The notes under the pieces are model-generated. The model did not search any database, was not told the origin of the DNA, and was given only the letters and a program-made list of their open reading frames with translations. The translations under genes were made by a program, and so were the position numbers. 64,000 bases of DNA from Bacteroidota bacterium (GTDB lineage: Bacteria; Bacteroidota; Bacteroidia; Flavobacteriales_D; Crocinitomicaceae): contig JACPUU010000012.1 of NCBI GenBank assembly GCA_016192075.1, positions 496,001 to 560,000 on the forward strand, in the 5' to 3' direction. Shown piece by piece: positions 51,869 through 61,000 of this stretch; the stretch's first letter is position 1, and each line of letters starts with the position of its first letter.

Positions 51869-52618
51869 TTAATCCAGCAATTCGTCATTATCTTTTAACC
51901 CGTAGCGCCGTTTGAGTATACCAACAAAAAAATAGAAAAACGGCGTATCACTCAACGCAAAAATGACCTTAAATAAAAAACTGCTGCCAAACAGCATCCA
52001 GAAAGCCTCCCATTTGATGGTTCCAAAACTGCAGAGCAGCATCAGTACAACAGTGGTGTCAAAAAGCTGCGAAACGATGGTTGAAAAATTATTTCGAATC
52101 CAGAGGTGTTTGCCTTTTGTAACTCGTTTCCAGAAATGAAATATGCGGATATCAATAAACTGCGCAATGAGGTATGCCACCATAGATGCACAAACCGCGG
52201 GTAATGTAAGCCCAAAGACTTTGGAGAATATGTGATCATTGACCGGTGAAAAATCAGTAGCCGGGGCTGCTTGTGCAATCATAACAATACCCATTACAAT
52301 AAAAGCGGCTATAAGTCCGGCCTTAACCACATTATTGGCTTTACGCTCACCGTAAATTTCAGAAATGATATCGGTTACCAGAAATGTAAGCGGATACGGC
52401 AATAAACCGGCTGAAAATTTAAATTCATACCAGCCAAAGGGATTCCAGGTAATAAATTTTTGAAAGATCAGGTTGCAGCTTACAAGCAGCGCAATGAATG
52501 TTCCTCCGAGTATGAGGTAGACATACTCAGACTCTTGTTTTCTTTTTAAATCCACATGTTGAGTTTCGGTTTTCAAATTTAAGGTTAATTCCGGTATCTG
52601 ATTCTGCTGAAAAACCAT
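51869..52618 (-). CDS. Queuosine precursor transporter (VUT/YhhQ family)
   Basis: 249 residues from the ATG at 52618 (MVFQQNQIPEL), which I prefer over the track start. Six membrane helices. The family signature appears as LVSCNLIFQKFI, LLPYPLTFLVTDIISEIYG (helix 2-3) and AYLIAQFIDIRIFHFWKRVT, followed by RNNFSTIVSQLFDTTVVL. It imports preQ0/preQ1 or queuine for tRNA modification. The divergent neighbour starts 52 bp away. No other queuosine genes in the window. Confidence 0.92.
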   Translation of the reverse strand: MVFQQNQIPELTLNLKTETQHVDLKRKQESEYVYLILGGTFIALLVSCNLIFQKFITWNPFGWYEFKFSAGLLPYPLTFLVTDIISEIYGERKANNVVKAGLIAAFIVMGIVMIAQAAPATDFSPVNDHIFSKVFGLTLPAVCASMVAYLIAQFIDIRIFHFWKRVTKGKHLWIRNNFSTIVSQLFDTTVVLMLLCSFGTIKWEAFWMLFGSSFLFKVIFALSDTPFFYFFVGILKRRYGLKDNDELLD

Positions 52619-52669
52619 GACAAAGTATTGTTCAAACTCACTATATTTGCACAACCAAAATAGAATCAA

Positions 52670-53515
52670 ATGAGACTGGGGCAGCTTTCACGTAAACTGG
52701 ATTTAAAACCAACCGAAATCAGGGAATTAATCCGCAACGAATTTAATGTGGAAATTGACCTGGACCTGAACACACGCATTGAAGACAGCTATGCAGCCGC
52801 TTTAAGCGCCAGGTACCAGCCCGCAGCGGTTGAAAAACAAGAACAGGCTGTACCAGTTATAGCGGAAAAAGCAGAACAGGCTGATACAAAAACTGCGGAT
52901 ATTGAAGAAAACGGGAATGAAGAAGAAGCACCCGTTCACGCACCCATTGAGGTACCTCATTACCACGCCTCAACAAACGGTACTGATACAACTGAAAACA
53001 AAGATCCCTTTATTCCACTGCCGGTTGATCCGGATGCGGAGCTGATCAAAGCACCAAAAATCAAACTGGAGGGATTGAAAGTGATTGGAAAAATTGACCT
53101 GCCGCAGCCAAAAGAAACCGCCCCGGCGCAGGAGGATGAGGCAGCTGCTTCAGAAAATGGAAACCACAGCACACCTAAATCATTCAAAGAACGGAGATTG
53201 AAAAATGCGCCGGTTTTGGAAAGTGACGACGAAGAATATTCGATTTACAAAGACAAAAAAGGGATTTATCACTTTAGTCAGACACAGCGCGAAAATCGTA
53301 AAAACAGCCTGGAGCGGATCAAACGCGAAAAGGCAGAAGAAGCCCGCAAGCAAAAAAAGATCAAACACTATCAGCAAATTCTGGAGGTTGAAAAAAAGAC
53401 AGAATCACCCGCTAAAAAGGTTAAAAAACAAACCCAAAAAGAATCTGGCAGACAGGTTGAAAAACCACAGCGCAAAGGTATTTGGGGAAAGTTTCTGAAC
53501 TGGCTTAACGGTTAA
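52670..53515 (+). CDS. IF2N-like N-terminal domain protein with long charged region
   Basis: 281 residues. Residues ~1-52 (MRLGQLSRKLDLKPTEIREL, EFNVEIDLDLNTRIED) look like the IF2 N-terminal / winged three-helix domain. There is then a long Glu/Lys/Pro-rich disordered stretch. SIYKDKKGIYHFSQTQRENR precedes a coiled coil of K/E (~210-260). It ends in GIWGKFLNWLNG, a conserved-looking hydrophobic tail. I know of similar hypothetical proteins in Bacteroidota but no function. A TATATTTG box (52642-52649) is 21 bp upstream of the ATG. The stop overlaps that of the convergent OmpA-like gene by two bases. Confidence 0.75.
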   Translation: MRLGQLSRKLDLKPTEIRELIRNEFNVEIDLDLNTRIEDSYAAALSARYQPAAVEKQEQAVPVIAEKAEQADTKTADIEENGNEEEAPVHAPIEVPHYHASTNGTDTTENKDPFIPLPVDPDAELIKAPKIKLEGLKVIGKIDLPQPKETAPAQEDEAAASENGNHSTPKSFKERRLKNAPVLESDDEEYSIYKDKKGIYHFSQTQRENRKNSLERIKREKAEEARKQKKIKHYQQILEVEKKTESPAKKVKKQTQKESGRQVEKPQRKGIWGKFLNWLNG

Positions 53516-54261
53516 TCAGCACTCATTAAAGTCTTGATTTTGTCACGCTGCTCAGCCGCATACATTTCATGGGCAGGAGCCACATCTGCCGCATACGAAT
53601 AAAATTCCAGCGCTTTTCGATAATCACCTTCAAGCAAAGCACGATCGGCAATTACTATAAGATCTTCATAATAGGCTGAGTTGCGCACCTTGCTCCAATC
53701 AACCTGCCGGACTGAGGCTGCATTGTTTTTATAAAAATCCCTGCCGATAAAACCAATGATACGGATATCAATTCGCCGGTTAACCTGGTGAAGCACCTCA
53801 CAGGTATATTTGTCATGCAGGTAACGGTTGATGATTTCATCCGGTACAATGGGTTGTGTTTCTCCTTTTCCAACAGGCAGCAAACGTTCCGTAAAAATAA
53901 ATTCATCACCATACTGCGTTATCAGCTGTGACACCACTGCTTTGGCCCGGTATAGTGACAGTCGCAGATTTGCATCAGCCTGCCCGCGCGTATCAGAGTG
54001 TACCTGAATTTCAGTAAGTATAAAGGGATTTCTGCGGTAAAATTCAGCCAGCTTTTTGAATGAACTGTCAGATTCCGGCATAAAGCCGTGTCCGCTTAGT
54101 TCAAACCAGATTTCGGGTGCACGCAATACATCTCCTACTTCAAAAACAGAATCTGAAAGTGTTTTGGTATAGTAGGCTGCATAGACCGAATCAACATTAA
54201 TTGCTGCCCCGGCAATCAGGTTCCAGCCAAAAATCAACCCGGTAAAAAGCCTGTTTATCAT
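53512..54261 (-). CDS. OmpA-like peptidoglycan-binding domain protein
   Basis: 249 residues. Signal peptide (LFTGLIFGWNLIAGA), then a ~60-residue region, then an OmpA-C-like domain: ILTEIQVHSDTRGQADANLRLSLYRAKAVVSQL resembles the usual VxGHTDxxG...NxxLSxxRAxxVxxYL, with LLPVGKGETQPI and NRRIDIRI. The normal GHTD Thr/Asp pair is HSDT here, and the final ~50 residues (ALLEGDYRKALEFYSYAAD) form a TPR-like helix pair. Likely periplasmic or outer-membrane anchoring to peptidoglycan. Its ATG overlaps the stop of the caspase-Tudor gene (ATGA), so they form an operon. Confidence 0.82.
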   Translation of the reverse strand: MINRLFTGLIFGWNLIAGAAINVDSVYAAYYTKTLSDSVFEVGDVLRAPEIWFELSGHGFMPESDSSFKKLAEFYRRNPFILTEIQVHSDTRGQADANLRLSLYRAKAVVSQLITQYGDEFIFTERLLPVGKGETQPIVPDEIINRYLHDKYTCEVLHQVNRRIDIRIIGFIGRDFYKNNAASVRQVDWSKVRNSAYYEDLIVIADRALLEGDYRKALEFYSYAADVAPAHEMYAAEQRDKIKTLMSAD

Positions 54262-55520
54262 TTCACACGTTCAGGTGAAACCCACTCATCCCAGGTATGG
54301 GCATAGCCTTCGTACGTAACAAAAAGGGCTGTGTCCGTTTTTTCCAGGATATAGCCCGGATACCAGGCTCCCTCCCATTTGATGGATTTGTAAATTTCTT
54401 TTCCGGTACGTATGCGGTCATACATCACCCATTCGTCATACGAATTATCATAGCCGGTGTAATGAATGTACATAAAAGCATCGTTCACTGCCGTTATTTC
54501 AGCCGGATAGTATTTTCCCTCCCAAAGCACTTCAATTTTCTGTCCCTCTTTGTAAACCGGAAAATAAATGGGACGAATGCCATACGGTTCTTCTTCCAGA
54601 TCAAGTTTCACGGAATAATTATAAAACTGGCAGGTATGTGTACCGTTTACTGATTTAAGAACACGTGCCGTGCGCCAGTTATTGTTTTCATCAAGCGCAT
54701 AAACATAGGTTCCGCGCCGGTGAACAGCACCCGTTGAAACCGGTTTGCGCACTGCGGGCGGACATTTGCCAACAATGGTTTTTTCAGGGTCTACGTTGTA
54801 AACAGCATACCCGCTCAACTGATATTCACGGTACTTCATAGCCTGTTTAATTTCATCTGCGGTTTCTGTCAGGGTGACGCTGTTATCACCATTCTGATCT
54901 GCCAGCAAATCACCGCGCAAATTATCCAGCAGGGTTTGGGTAAATGTCCAGTTGCCGGTAGAGATGTTGGAAGAGGTAGCCGAGGTAAGTACAATTACCT
55001 CTTTGCCCAAATCAGCAATTTTTTTACCTACTGCCAGAAGTGAACCGGAATAACAGCAATCAGCCATAAGTACAATTCGTTTACCCTTAAAATTAGCTGC
55101 CGCCAGATCATACAACGTGCTTACATCAAACATGGATGCCGGTTGTTTACCCATGTCGTAATTGCAGAAATAATAATCAGTTCCAAGTTTGCTGCCGTGA
55201 CCGGCGTAATAAAATACAAACGTAGATTCTGAATTACAGGCGCGCATTTGTTTTTTAATGGCGCGGTTCATTTTATCCAATGTTCCGTCACTATCAAGCA
55301 GCAGCGTATTTGCACTGTCTGCAATACCCATCATGGCCAGTAAATCATGTAACTCCTGGTCTTTCCGGTTTTCATCACTGAAAGAATTTACAGCAGGGTC
55401 CTGCCATTTCAATACACCTGTCAAAACCACATGGGTATTGGCCGGATCACAAATCATCTGCGCATGCGCAACGACTAAAAAACTGCTAAAAAGAACGGCA
55501 GAAAAAATCTTACGAAGCAT
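54258..55520 (-). CDS. Exported caspase-like protease (orthocaspase) with Tudor-like C-terminal repeats
   Basis: 420 residues. Signal peptide (AVLFSSFLVVAHAQM). Residues ~25-255 are a caspase/metacaspase (peptidase C14) fold: catalytic His in FYYAGHGSKLG (~107) and catalytic Cys in VLMADCCYSGSL (~153). An acidic DQNGDNSVTLTE loop (~213) could bind calcium, as in metacaspases. The C-terminus holds three repeats of ~45 residues with the Tudor/Agenet-type pattern (KIEVLWEGKYYPAEITAV, IHYTGYDNSYDEWV, VTYEGYAHTWDEWV). Expected specificity is for Arg/Lys, but the substrate is unknown. The operon continues into the OmpA-like gene (4-bp overlap); a T9SS protein lies 6 bp upstream. Confidence 0.88.
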   Translation of the reverse strand: MLRKIFSAVLFSSFLVVAHAQMICDPANTHVVLTGVLKWQDPAVNSFSDENRKDQELHDLLAMMGIADSANTLLLDSDGTLDKMNRAIKKQMRACNSESTFVFYYAGHGSKLGTDYYFCNYDMGKQPASMFDVSTLYDLAAANFKGKRIVLMADCCYSGSLLAVGKKIADLGKEVIVLTSATSSNISTGNWTFTQTLLDNLRGDLLADQNGDNSVTLTETADEIKQAMKYREYQLSGYAVYNVDPEKTIVGKCPPAVRKPVSTGAVHRRGTYVYALDENNNWRTARVLKSVNGTHTCQFYNYSVKLDLEEEPYGIRPIYFPVYKEGQKIEVLWEGKYYPAEITAVNDAFMYIHYTGYDNSYDEWVMYDRIRTGKEIYKSIKWEGAWYPGYILEKTDTALFVTYEGYAHTWDEWVSPERVK

Positions 55521-55526
55521 GCAGTA

Positions 55527-56687
55527 TTATTGTTTTACCAGTTTTTCGACACTGAAACCAGCCTCTGTTTTAACCATCACAAAATAAATACCGCCCGCCA
55601 GTGCAGATACATCAACCTGCCCGTTCTGACCCAGGTGTACTTTTTGTTCGGCCCCCTGGTTGTCAAAAATACGCACCGACTGAATTTTCTGATCAGCATT
55701 CAGCGTTATCAAATCACCTGCCGGGTTTGGATAAATAAGAAAGGTTGATTCAGTCAATTCAGTTAAACCAACCTGCCAGTTGAAAACGGTAATGTCTACC
55801 TGGGTGGTGTTATTTGACCAGTGATATGCATCTCTGACACGTACATCATAACTGTCATTCCCTGAAAAGCCGGCGTTGGGGGTATATGTGAGTGAAGCCA
55901 GTTCATTGCTGTATACGGTATCTCCGGCGGCAAGCGGCGTACCGCTTAATTCAAGCGTACCATTTGGCGGCAGGGTTTCAATACGCACCATGCCAATGGT
56001 GTCTGTATCATAATCAGACATGGCGGCATCAAAATCAGCTTTTTGAAATGAAAGTACATTGTCTTTGAATACTGAAAGTGCCATGTTATTCAATGTGGGT
56101 TTATGGTTTACCCAAAGGTTTAAAACCAGATGTGCAGAGGCAAAACCTATAGCACTGTATTCGGTTGGTTCAGGAATTCCACAACCTGCAGCAGCAATGT
56201 AAGATGGGCTGGATTCAACGTATGGGTTGGACCCGGGAAAGAAAATAATGGCTCCGTTTAATGGCGCAAACACTTCGGTAACCAAGGTATCACCCGGCAG
56301 TGTATACCCATCTTTCATTGGTATGTTCATTTTGTAAATGGTTGAATCAGGATATACGGCTGCCGTATCTGCCGCAATCAGGTTCATGTTTGCAAACACC
56401 AGGCTTCCGTCCAGTTTATGAACTCTGCCAATAAGGTCGTACGCGCCGCCACTGGTTGATTCTACACCCAATTGAATGTAGACAAAAAAGGCGGTATCCT
56501 GAATGTTAAAATCATCGGTATCAAAAACCCGGATAAAGCTGTTGTTGTGTATAGTACCAGGACCGCTGGTTGTGCAGGCAGCAGAATTTGAGCTCCAGAC
56601 ATTCTGGTTAGAACTATGCGTTAGCATAGTTTGAGATGTTGCTGCAAGCGAAACAAAAAAGGAAAGCGAGAGTAGTTGTTTTTTCAT
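55527..56687 (-). CDS. Secreted cadherin-like-repeat protein with T9SS domain (paralog 1)
   Basis: 386 residues from the ATG at 56687 (MKKQLLSLSFFVSLAATSQ), preferred over the track start for its signal peptide. Mature part: an N-terminal beta domain (AFFVYIQLGVESTSGGAYDL, LPGDTLVTEVFAPLNG). One cadherin-like/Ig repeat then follows (LPPNGTLELSGTPLAAGDTV to YDVRVRDAYHWS), then the sorting domain (FLIYPNPAGDLI to KLVKQ). Close paralog of the upstream gene at 56817. It ends 6 bp before the caspase-Tudor gene starts, so these are likely cotranscribed. Function unknown; surface or released protein. Confidence 0.88.
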   Translation of the reverse strand: MKKQLLSLSFFVSLAATSQTMLTHSSNQNVWSSNSAACTTSGPGTIHNNSFIRVFDTDDFNIQDTAFFVYIQLGVESTSGGAYDLIGRVHKLDGSLVFANMNLIAADTAAVYPDSTIYKMNIPMKDGYTLPGDTLVTEVFAPLNGAIIFFPGSNPYVESSPSYIAAAGCGIPEPTEYSAIGFASAHLVLNLWVNHKPTLNNMALSVFKDNVLSFQKADFDAAMSDYDTDTIGMVRIETLPPNGTLELSGTPLAAGDTVYSNELASLTYTPNAGFSGNDSYDVRVRDAYHWSNNTTQVDITVFNWQVGLTELTESTFLIYPNPAGDLITLNADQKIQSVRIFDNQGAEQKVHLGQNGQVDVSALAGGIYFVMVKTEAGFSVEKLVKQ

Positions 56688-56759
56688 ACAAAGAATAGAA
56701 TAAGAAGTAATAGCTAATGTACTACTTTTTATGAAGTAGATCAAGCGCCGGAAAAGGGT

Positions 56760-56789
56760 AAAAAAAAGCCCACCCGAATAGGTGAGCTT
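56760..56789 (-). terminator. Rho-independent terminator for the 56817 gene (minus strand)
   Basis: On the minus strand AGCTCACCT + ATTC + GGGTGGGCT (9 bp with two G-U pairs), followed by a run of eight T. It separates paralog 2 from the operon that begins with paralog 1. Confidence 0.75.
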
Positions 56790-56816
56790 CTTGTAACGAT
56801 CGTTCTTTTCAGGTGC

Positions 56817-57980
56817 TTAATCCTTGATAAAACGGCTGGTAAAAAGGCCGCTGGCGGTTTTAACCTCCAGAATATAAACCCCGTTTTCCAATTTGGAAAT
56901 ATCTACCAGCGTTTCGTCTGAAACACGGGTCATCAGTAACTTTCCTTCAACTGTAAAAATGCGGATTTGCTGTATGGTTTCTGTAACCTGAACGGTGATT
57001 TGCTTTGATGCCGGATTAGGATAAAGACTTACACTGCCTGTTTGATTTTCAACCAAACCAGCCTGGTAATCAGTAACAGTTATGTCAACAACCGCAGGGG
57101 TATTTGACCAATGAGTTGTGTCACGGGCAATGAGTGAAAAATTATCAGAACCAACGTAACCGCTGTTTGGTGTATAGGTTACTGTGCTCAGTTCTGTATC
57201 AAGAATGGTATCTCCTACAGCCAGTGCTGTTCCACCTAAATCCAACACCCCGTTTGCAGGCACCGTAACAACTTTCATCATGGTTAAGCCATCACTGTCA
57301 CCATCCGCAAACTGGGATGTAAAATCTGTTGCAAGAAAATTCAATTGTGCATTATTTAAAACATTTGTAGCAAACCCGGCCAAGGTTGGTTTTTGATTCA
57401 CATAAATATTCATGATCAGATGCATATCCGGAAAACCTACCGCAGACATTGTTGTCAGGTCCATAATACCGCATCCGTCAGCAACAATATAGGTAGGGTT
57501 GCTTTCGGGAGAGGCGTTGGATCCCGGAAAAAAAGAGGCAGTACCGCTAATTGGCAAATTAAACTCACCTGCAAGGGAATCACCCGGAAGTGCATAACCA
57601 CCGGTGAACGGTATTTCAGTCAGGTACATGGTTGCATCGGGCGTGGCGGCAACAGTATCTGAAATAATCAATGTGAGGTTGGCCAGGTTTGCAGTACCAA
57701 CAGCGCTGTGCATTTTGGCTACAATATCGTAGGCCCCGCCGGCAGTAGATTCACAGGCCACCTGCATGCGGATAAAAAAAGCAGTATCCGAAATGTTTAC
57801 ATAATCGGCCAGATCAAAATATTGGAAAAAATGATTCTCAACCGAATTAACACCGCTGTTACAGGTTACTGAATTACCGGTAGTAATTGTCAAATCAGGG
57901 TTATTGGTAAGTTTTGTTTGAGCAAAAGAAGATGCAGTGAGCACAAAAAGCGCCACACCAGAGAGTAGTGTTTTTTTCAT
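56817..57980 (-). CDS. Secreted cadherin-like-repeat protein with T9SS domain (paralog 2)
   Basis: 387 residues. Signal peptide (LLSGVALFVLTASSFAQ). Shares its whole layout with paralog 1: AFFIRMQVACESTAGGAYDI, LPGDSLAGEFNLPISGTASF, a cadherin-like repeat (VPANGVLDLGGTALAVGDTI to FSLIARDTTHWS), and a C-terminal sorting domain (VSLYPNPASKQI to SRFIKD). A tandem duplication is the simplest explanation. A terminator follows it, so it is probably transcribed on its own, or with the WD40-caspase 56 bp upstream on the same strand. Confidence 0.88.
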   Translation of the reverse strand: MKKTLLSGVALFVLTASSFAQTKLTNNPDLTITTGNSVTCNSGVNSVENHFFQYFDLADYVNISDTAFFIRMQVACESTAGGAYDIVAKMHSAVGTANLANLTLIISDTVAATPDATMYLTEIPFTGGYALPGDSLAGEFNLPISGTASFFPGSNASPESNPTYIVADGCGIMDLTTMSAVGFPDMHLIMNIYVNQKPTLAGFATNVLNNAQLNFLATDFTSQFADGDSDGLTMMKVVTVPANGVLDLGGTALAVGDTILDTELSTVTYTPNSGYVGSDNFSLIARDTTHWSNTPAVVDITVTDYQAGLVENQTGSVSLYPNPASKQITVQVTETIQQIRIFTVEGKLLMTRVSDETLVDISKLENGVYILEVKTASGLFTSRFIKD

Positions 57981-58036
57981 AAAATAGTTTAAATAATCCG
58001 GCTAATGTACTGAAAAAACAAGCAATACAGGTTAGA

Positions 58037-61000
58037 CTACTTCAGTATAACAATCGGGAAATCCTGCCCAAAGCTATAACTGGTTGGGTATTGCGCTGTG
58101 CCATGATATTGCTCAGACAATTCAGGTACGCGTTCTTCAACATACACTTTTAACTCACTGATGGTGATTTTTTCATCTCCGTTATTGCCGCGCTGCCCAT
58201 TTAATATTTCAAGTAATGCATACGTAAATAAACCATGCTGCAGGTCACCTGCTTCATTGGCATATTGCGCATCCTGCGAGGCGGTGATAAAGAAGGTACC
58301 GGTACTGCGTGCCAGCTGTGCCAGTGTTTTTTCACGGCCATCTCCACGCGATGCAAAGGCGTCCAATGCACCCCCTGAATGGCAGGCATCCAGAATAAAA
58401 AGTTGTTTTTCAGCACTGATGAGTTTTGAAAACTCCATCAGCTCGGTAGCTGAAAGTGCTTTCTGCCGCAGCACTTCCGTTTCACTGTAAAGGTTGGTAA
58501 TATCATGCGTTACAATAAAAAAATCTGAATTTTCTGCCAGTTTTTCAACACTCATTACACCGTGTCCGGCATAATAGAATACAAAAACATCTTCAGGACC
58601 AATTTCTTTCCTGATCTGGCTGACAGCGTCACTAATGTTGGCTTTAATAGCCTGCTCATTAAAAATTTCAAATGTTTTGATGCTGTTAAAAAGTGAATCA
58701 GCCCCGGCTGAAATTGCTTTTACAAATGATTGGGCATCATTCACCGCATAATCCAGGTTATACTGCGGATTTTTATAGGTATTTATGCCTACTGATAAAA
58801 TGAACAAATCGGTCAGGGCAGCTACTCCATCATACAAAACAGTCAGTTCAACCGGGCTTGATTCTGTGCGGTCAGAATTGATGACAACAGCGGAGAGCTC
58901 ATTTTCACCATCGGTCAGCGGAATTTCAAAATGCCTGACATCTTTGGTCTCACCCCTAAAAACGAGGTCAGTTTGCATAGATTCCTGAACAACCAGTTTT
59001 CCATTGTTGTACACACGAATTTCATCAATGGTTTGTCCCTGGCTGTTAATTCTGATGCCTAACGGTAAAACTGCTTGTTTCCAGGAGATAACAGAATCAG
59101 GATCCAATACCGAACGGGAACCTGTTTCAGCTAATTCAAATGCAATTTGCGGTGATGTTTTAAGAATATTGTGCAAATTCTCTCCCGTAGTGGTTGATCT
59201 TTCACCCTTCATAATTTTTTCAATCAGCCCGGGTGTGTAATACTTATCAAAAAGAGAACCTACCGGTAAAACTTCCATTCCGGACACATAATTCACCAGT
59301 TCCAGTGATTTGGATGATCCGTCAAAAGCCCCGTCAGTACTGGTTGCCAGCCATTCGTTGCGGCTTATTTGAATACGTGAGTATAGCGCCTTGCGGTTTT
59401 CAATGTCCCACACTTTTACCATGCCCTCTGCATCACATGAAATCAGCCGTGTACCATCAGCGTTGAAGGTAATGGAAGTAACCGGGCTGGTATGCCCTTT
59501 CAGGTAGTAGAACGTATTCAATTCCGTGATCCATAAAATAATATCATTGTCAGCGCTGCCTGATGCAATAAAACGTGCTTTTGGATCATAACAAACGCTG
59601 TAAACGGGTCCATCGTGTTCGGTCATTTTTGCAATAAGCATACCTGTTAAAATATCCCACACTTTTACTTTGCCGTCCCAACTGGAGGTTACAATTTGTT
59701 TTCCATCCGGGCTAAAATCAAATGCAGAAATAACGCCGGTATGACCAACCAGGGTTCTGAATGAACTGCCTGCATCCATTTCCCAAAAATCAACGTTACG
59801 GTCTAAATCACCGGTAACAGCATACAAGCCGTTATTGGTAAACCCAACTGCATACGGTGAAACATTGCCTAAATCCATGCGGTAATATTCACCCAGGTCA
59901 TTCATATCCCAGATTCGCATGGTACCATCCCAACTGCCGCTTGACAGTTTGCTGCCATCTGCATTAAACGCCAGGTCAAAAATCAATTCGCCGTGCCCGG
60001 TCAGTTTTTTAATCAATTCGCCGGTTTGGGTATTCCAGAGACAAATGGTTCGGTCTCCGCCTGCTGTTGCCAGCATTTTACCATCAGGGCTATAATCAAG
60101 CGCAAATACAACTTTGGTGTGCCCGCTGAGCAGGTGAACTATTTTACCCGTTTCAAGACTTAAAACAAGCGCGGTTGAATCCACGTTTCCAATGGCAATG
60201 TGTTTGTTGTCGGGACTCAGGGCCACATTCCGCTTCAGTGAAATGAATTTTAGAATACGCTCATCCGTCCAATACGAATCATTAAAACGTAAACCATCGT
60301 CCCGCTTTTTATTCAAAAAACCCTGCAATGATTTCTTTTTACGGCCTGTTTCAACGTCATAGATCATGGCTTCATTGTTGCTGCCGGGCACGAGAATCAT
60401 TTTACTGTCAGCTGAAAAATTAAAATCAAAATAATCGATGTTATCTGCCGTAAGGTGAATTTTTTCTTTGCCGGTTTTCAGTTCGTAAACAAATACGTCC
60501 TGATCAAATGAAAGCAAGATGTGCGAGTCGTCCGGACTGAATTTAAGGCCGTAGGGCCGCTCCCGGAATGATGAAAATGACCGGATTTTTGTACCGGTGG
60601 CCAGGTCCCAGGCAATAGCATCTACCTTACTTGACATGGTAACCAGGTATTTGCCGGAATTTGAAAAAACATGTTTGGTATTGCACCCATCACACTCTTC
60701 TTCCCCATCTCTGAGATCATACAATTCTTTACCCGTGGCGGCATCAAAAACTTTGGTAAACAGTTTGGTTGAACTTGCTGCAATATACTTTTCATCAGGG
60801 CTGAAAGACATCAGGAATGGCTTGTCAAATTCAATATCACTTAATGTATCGCCACTGACCAGATCACACACGTAGAATTTTTCATAATTGTACGCCGTAA
60901 TAATTTTGGTGTTGGCTTTATTGATAATACCGTTATAATTCATCAAACCATAACTGCGGCTGAGTGTTTGAATTTTTTTGCCGGTTGTTGCATCATAAAC

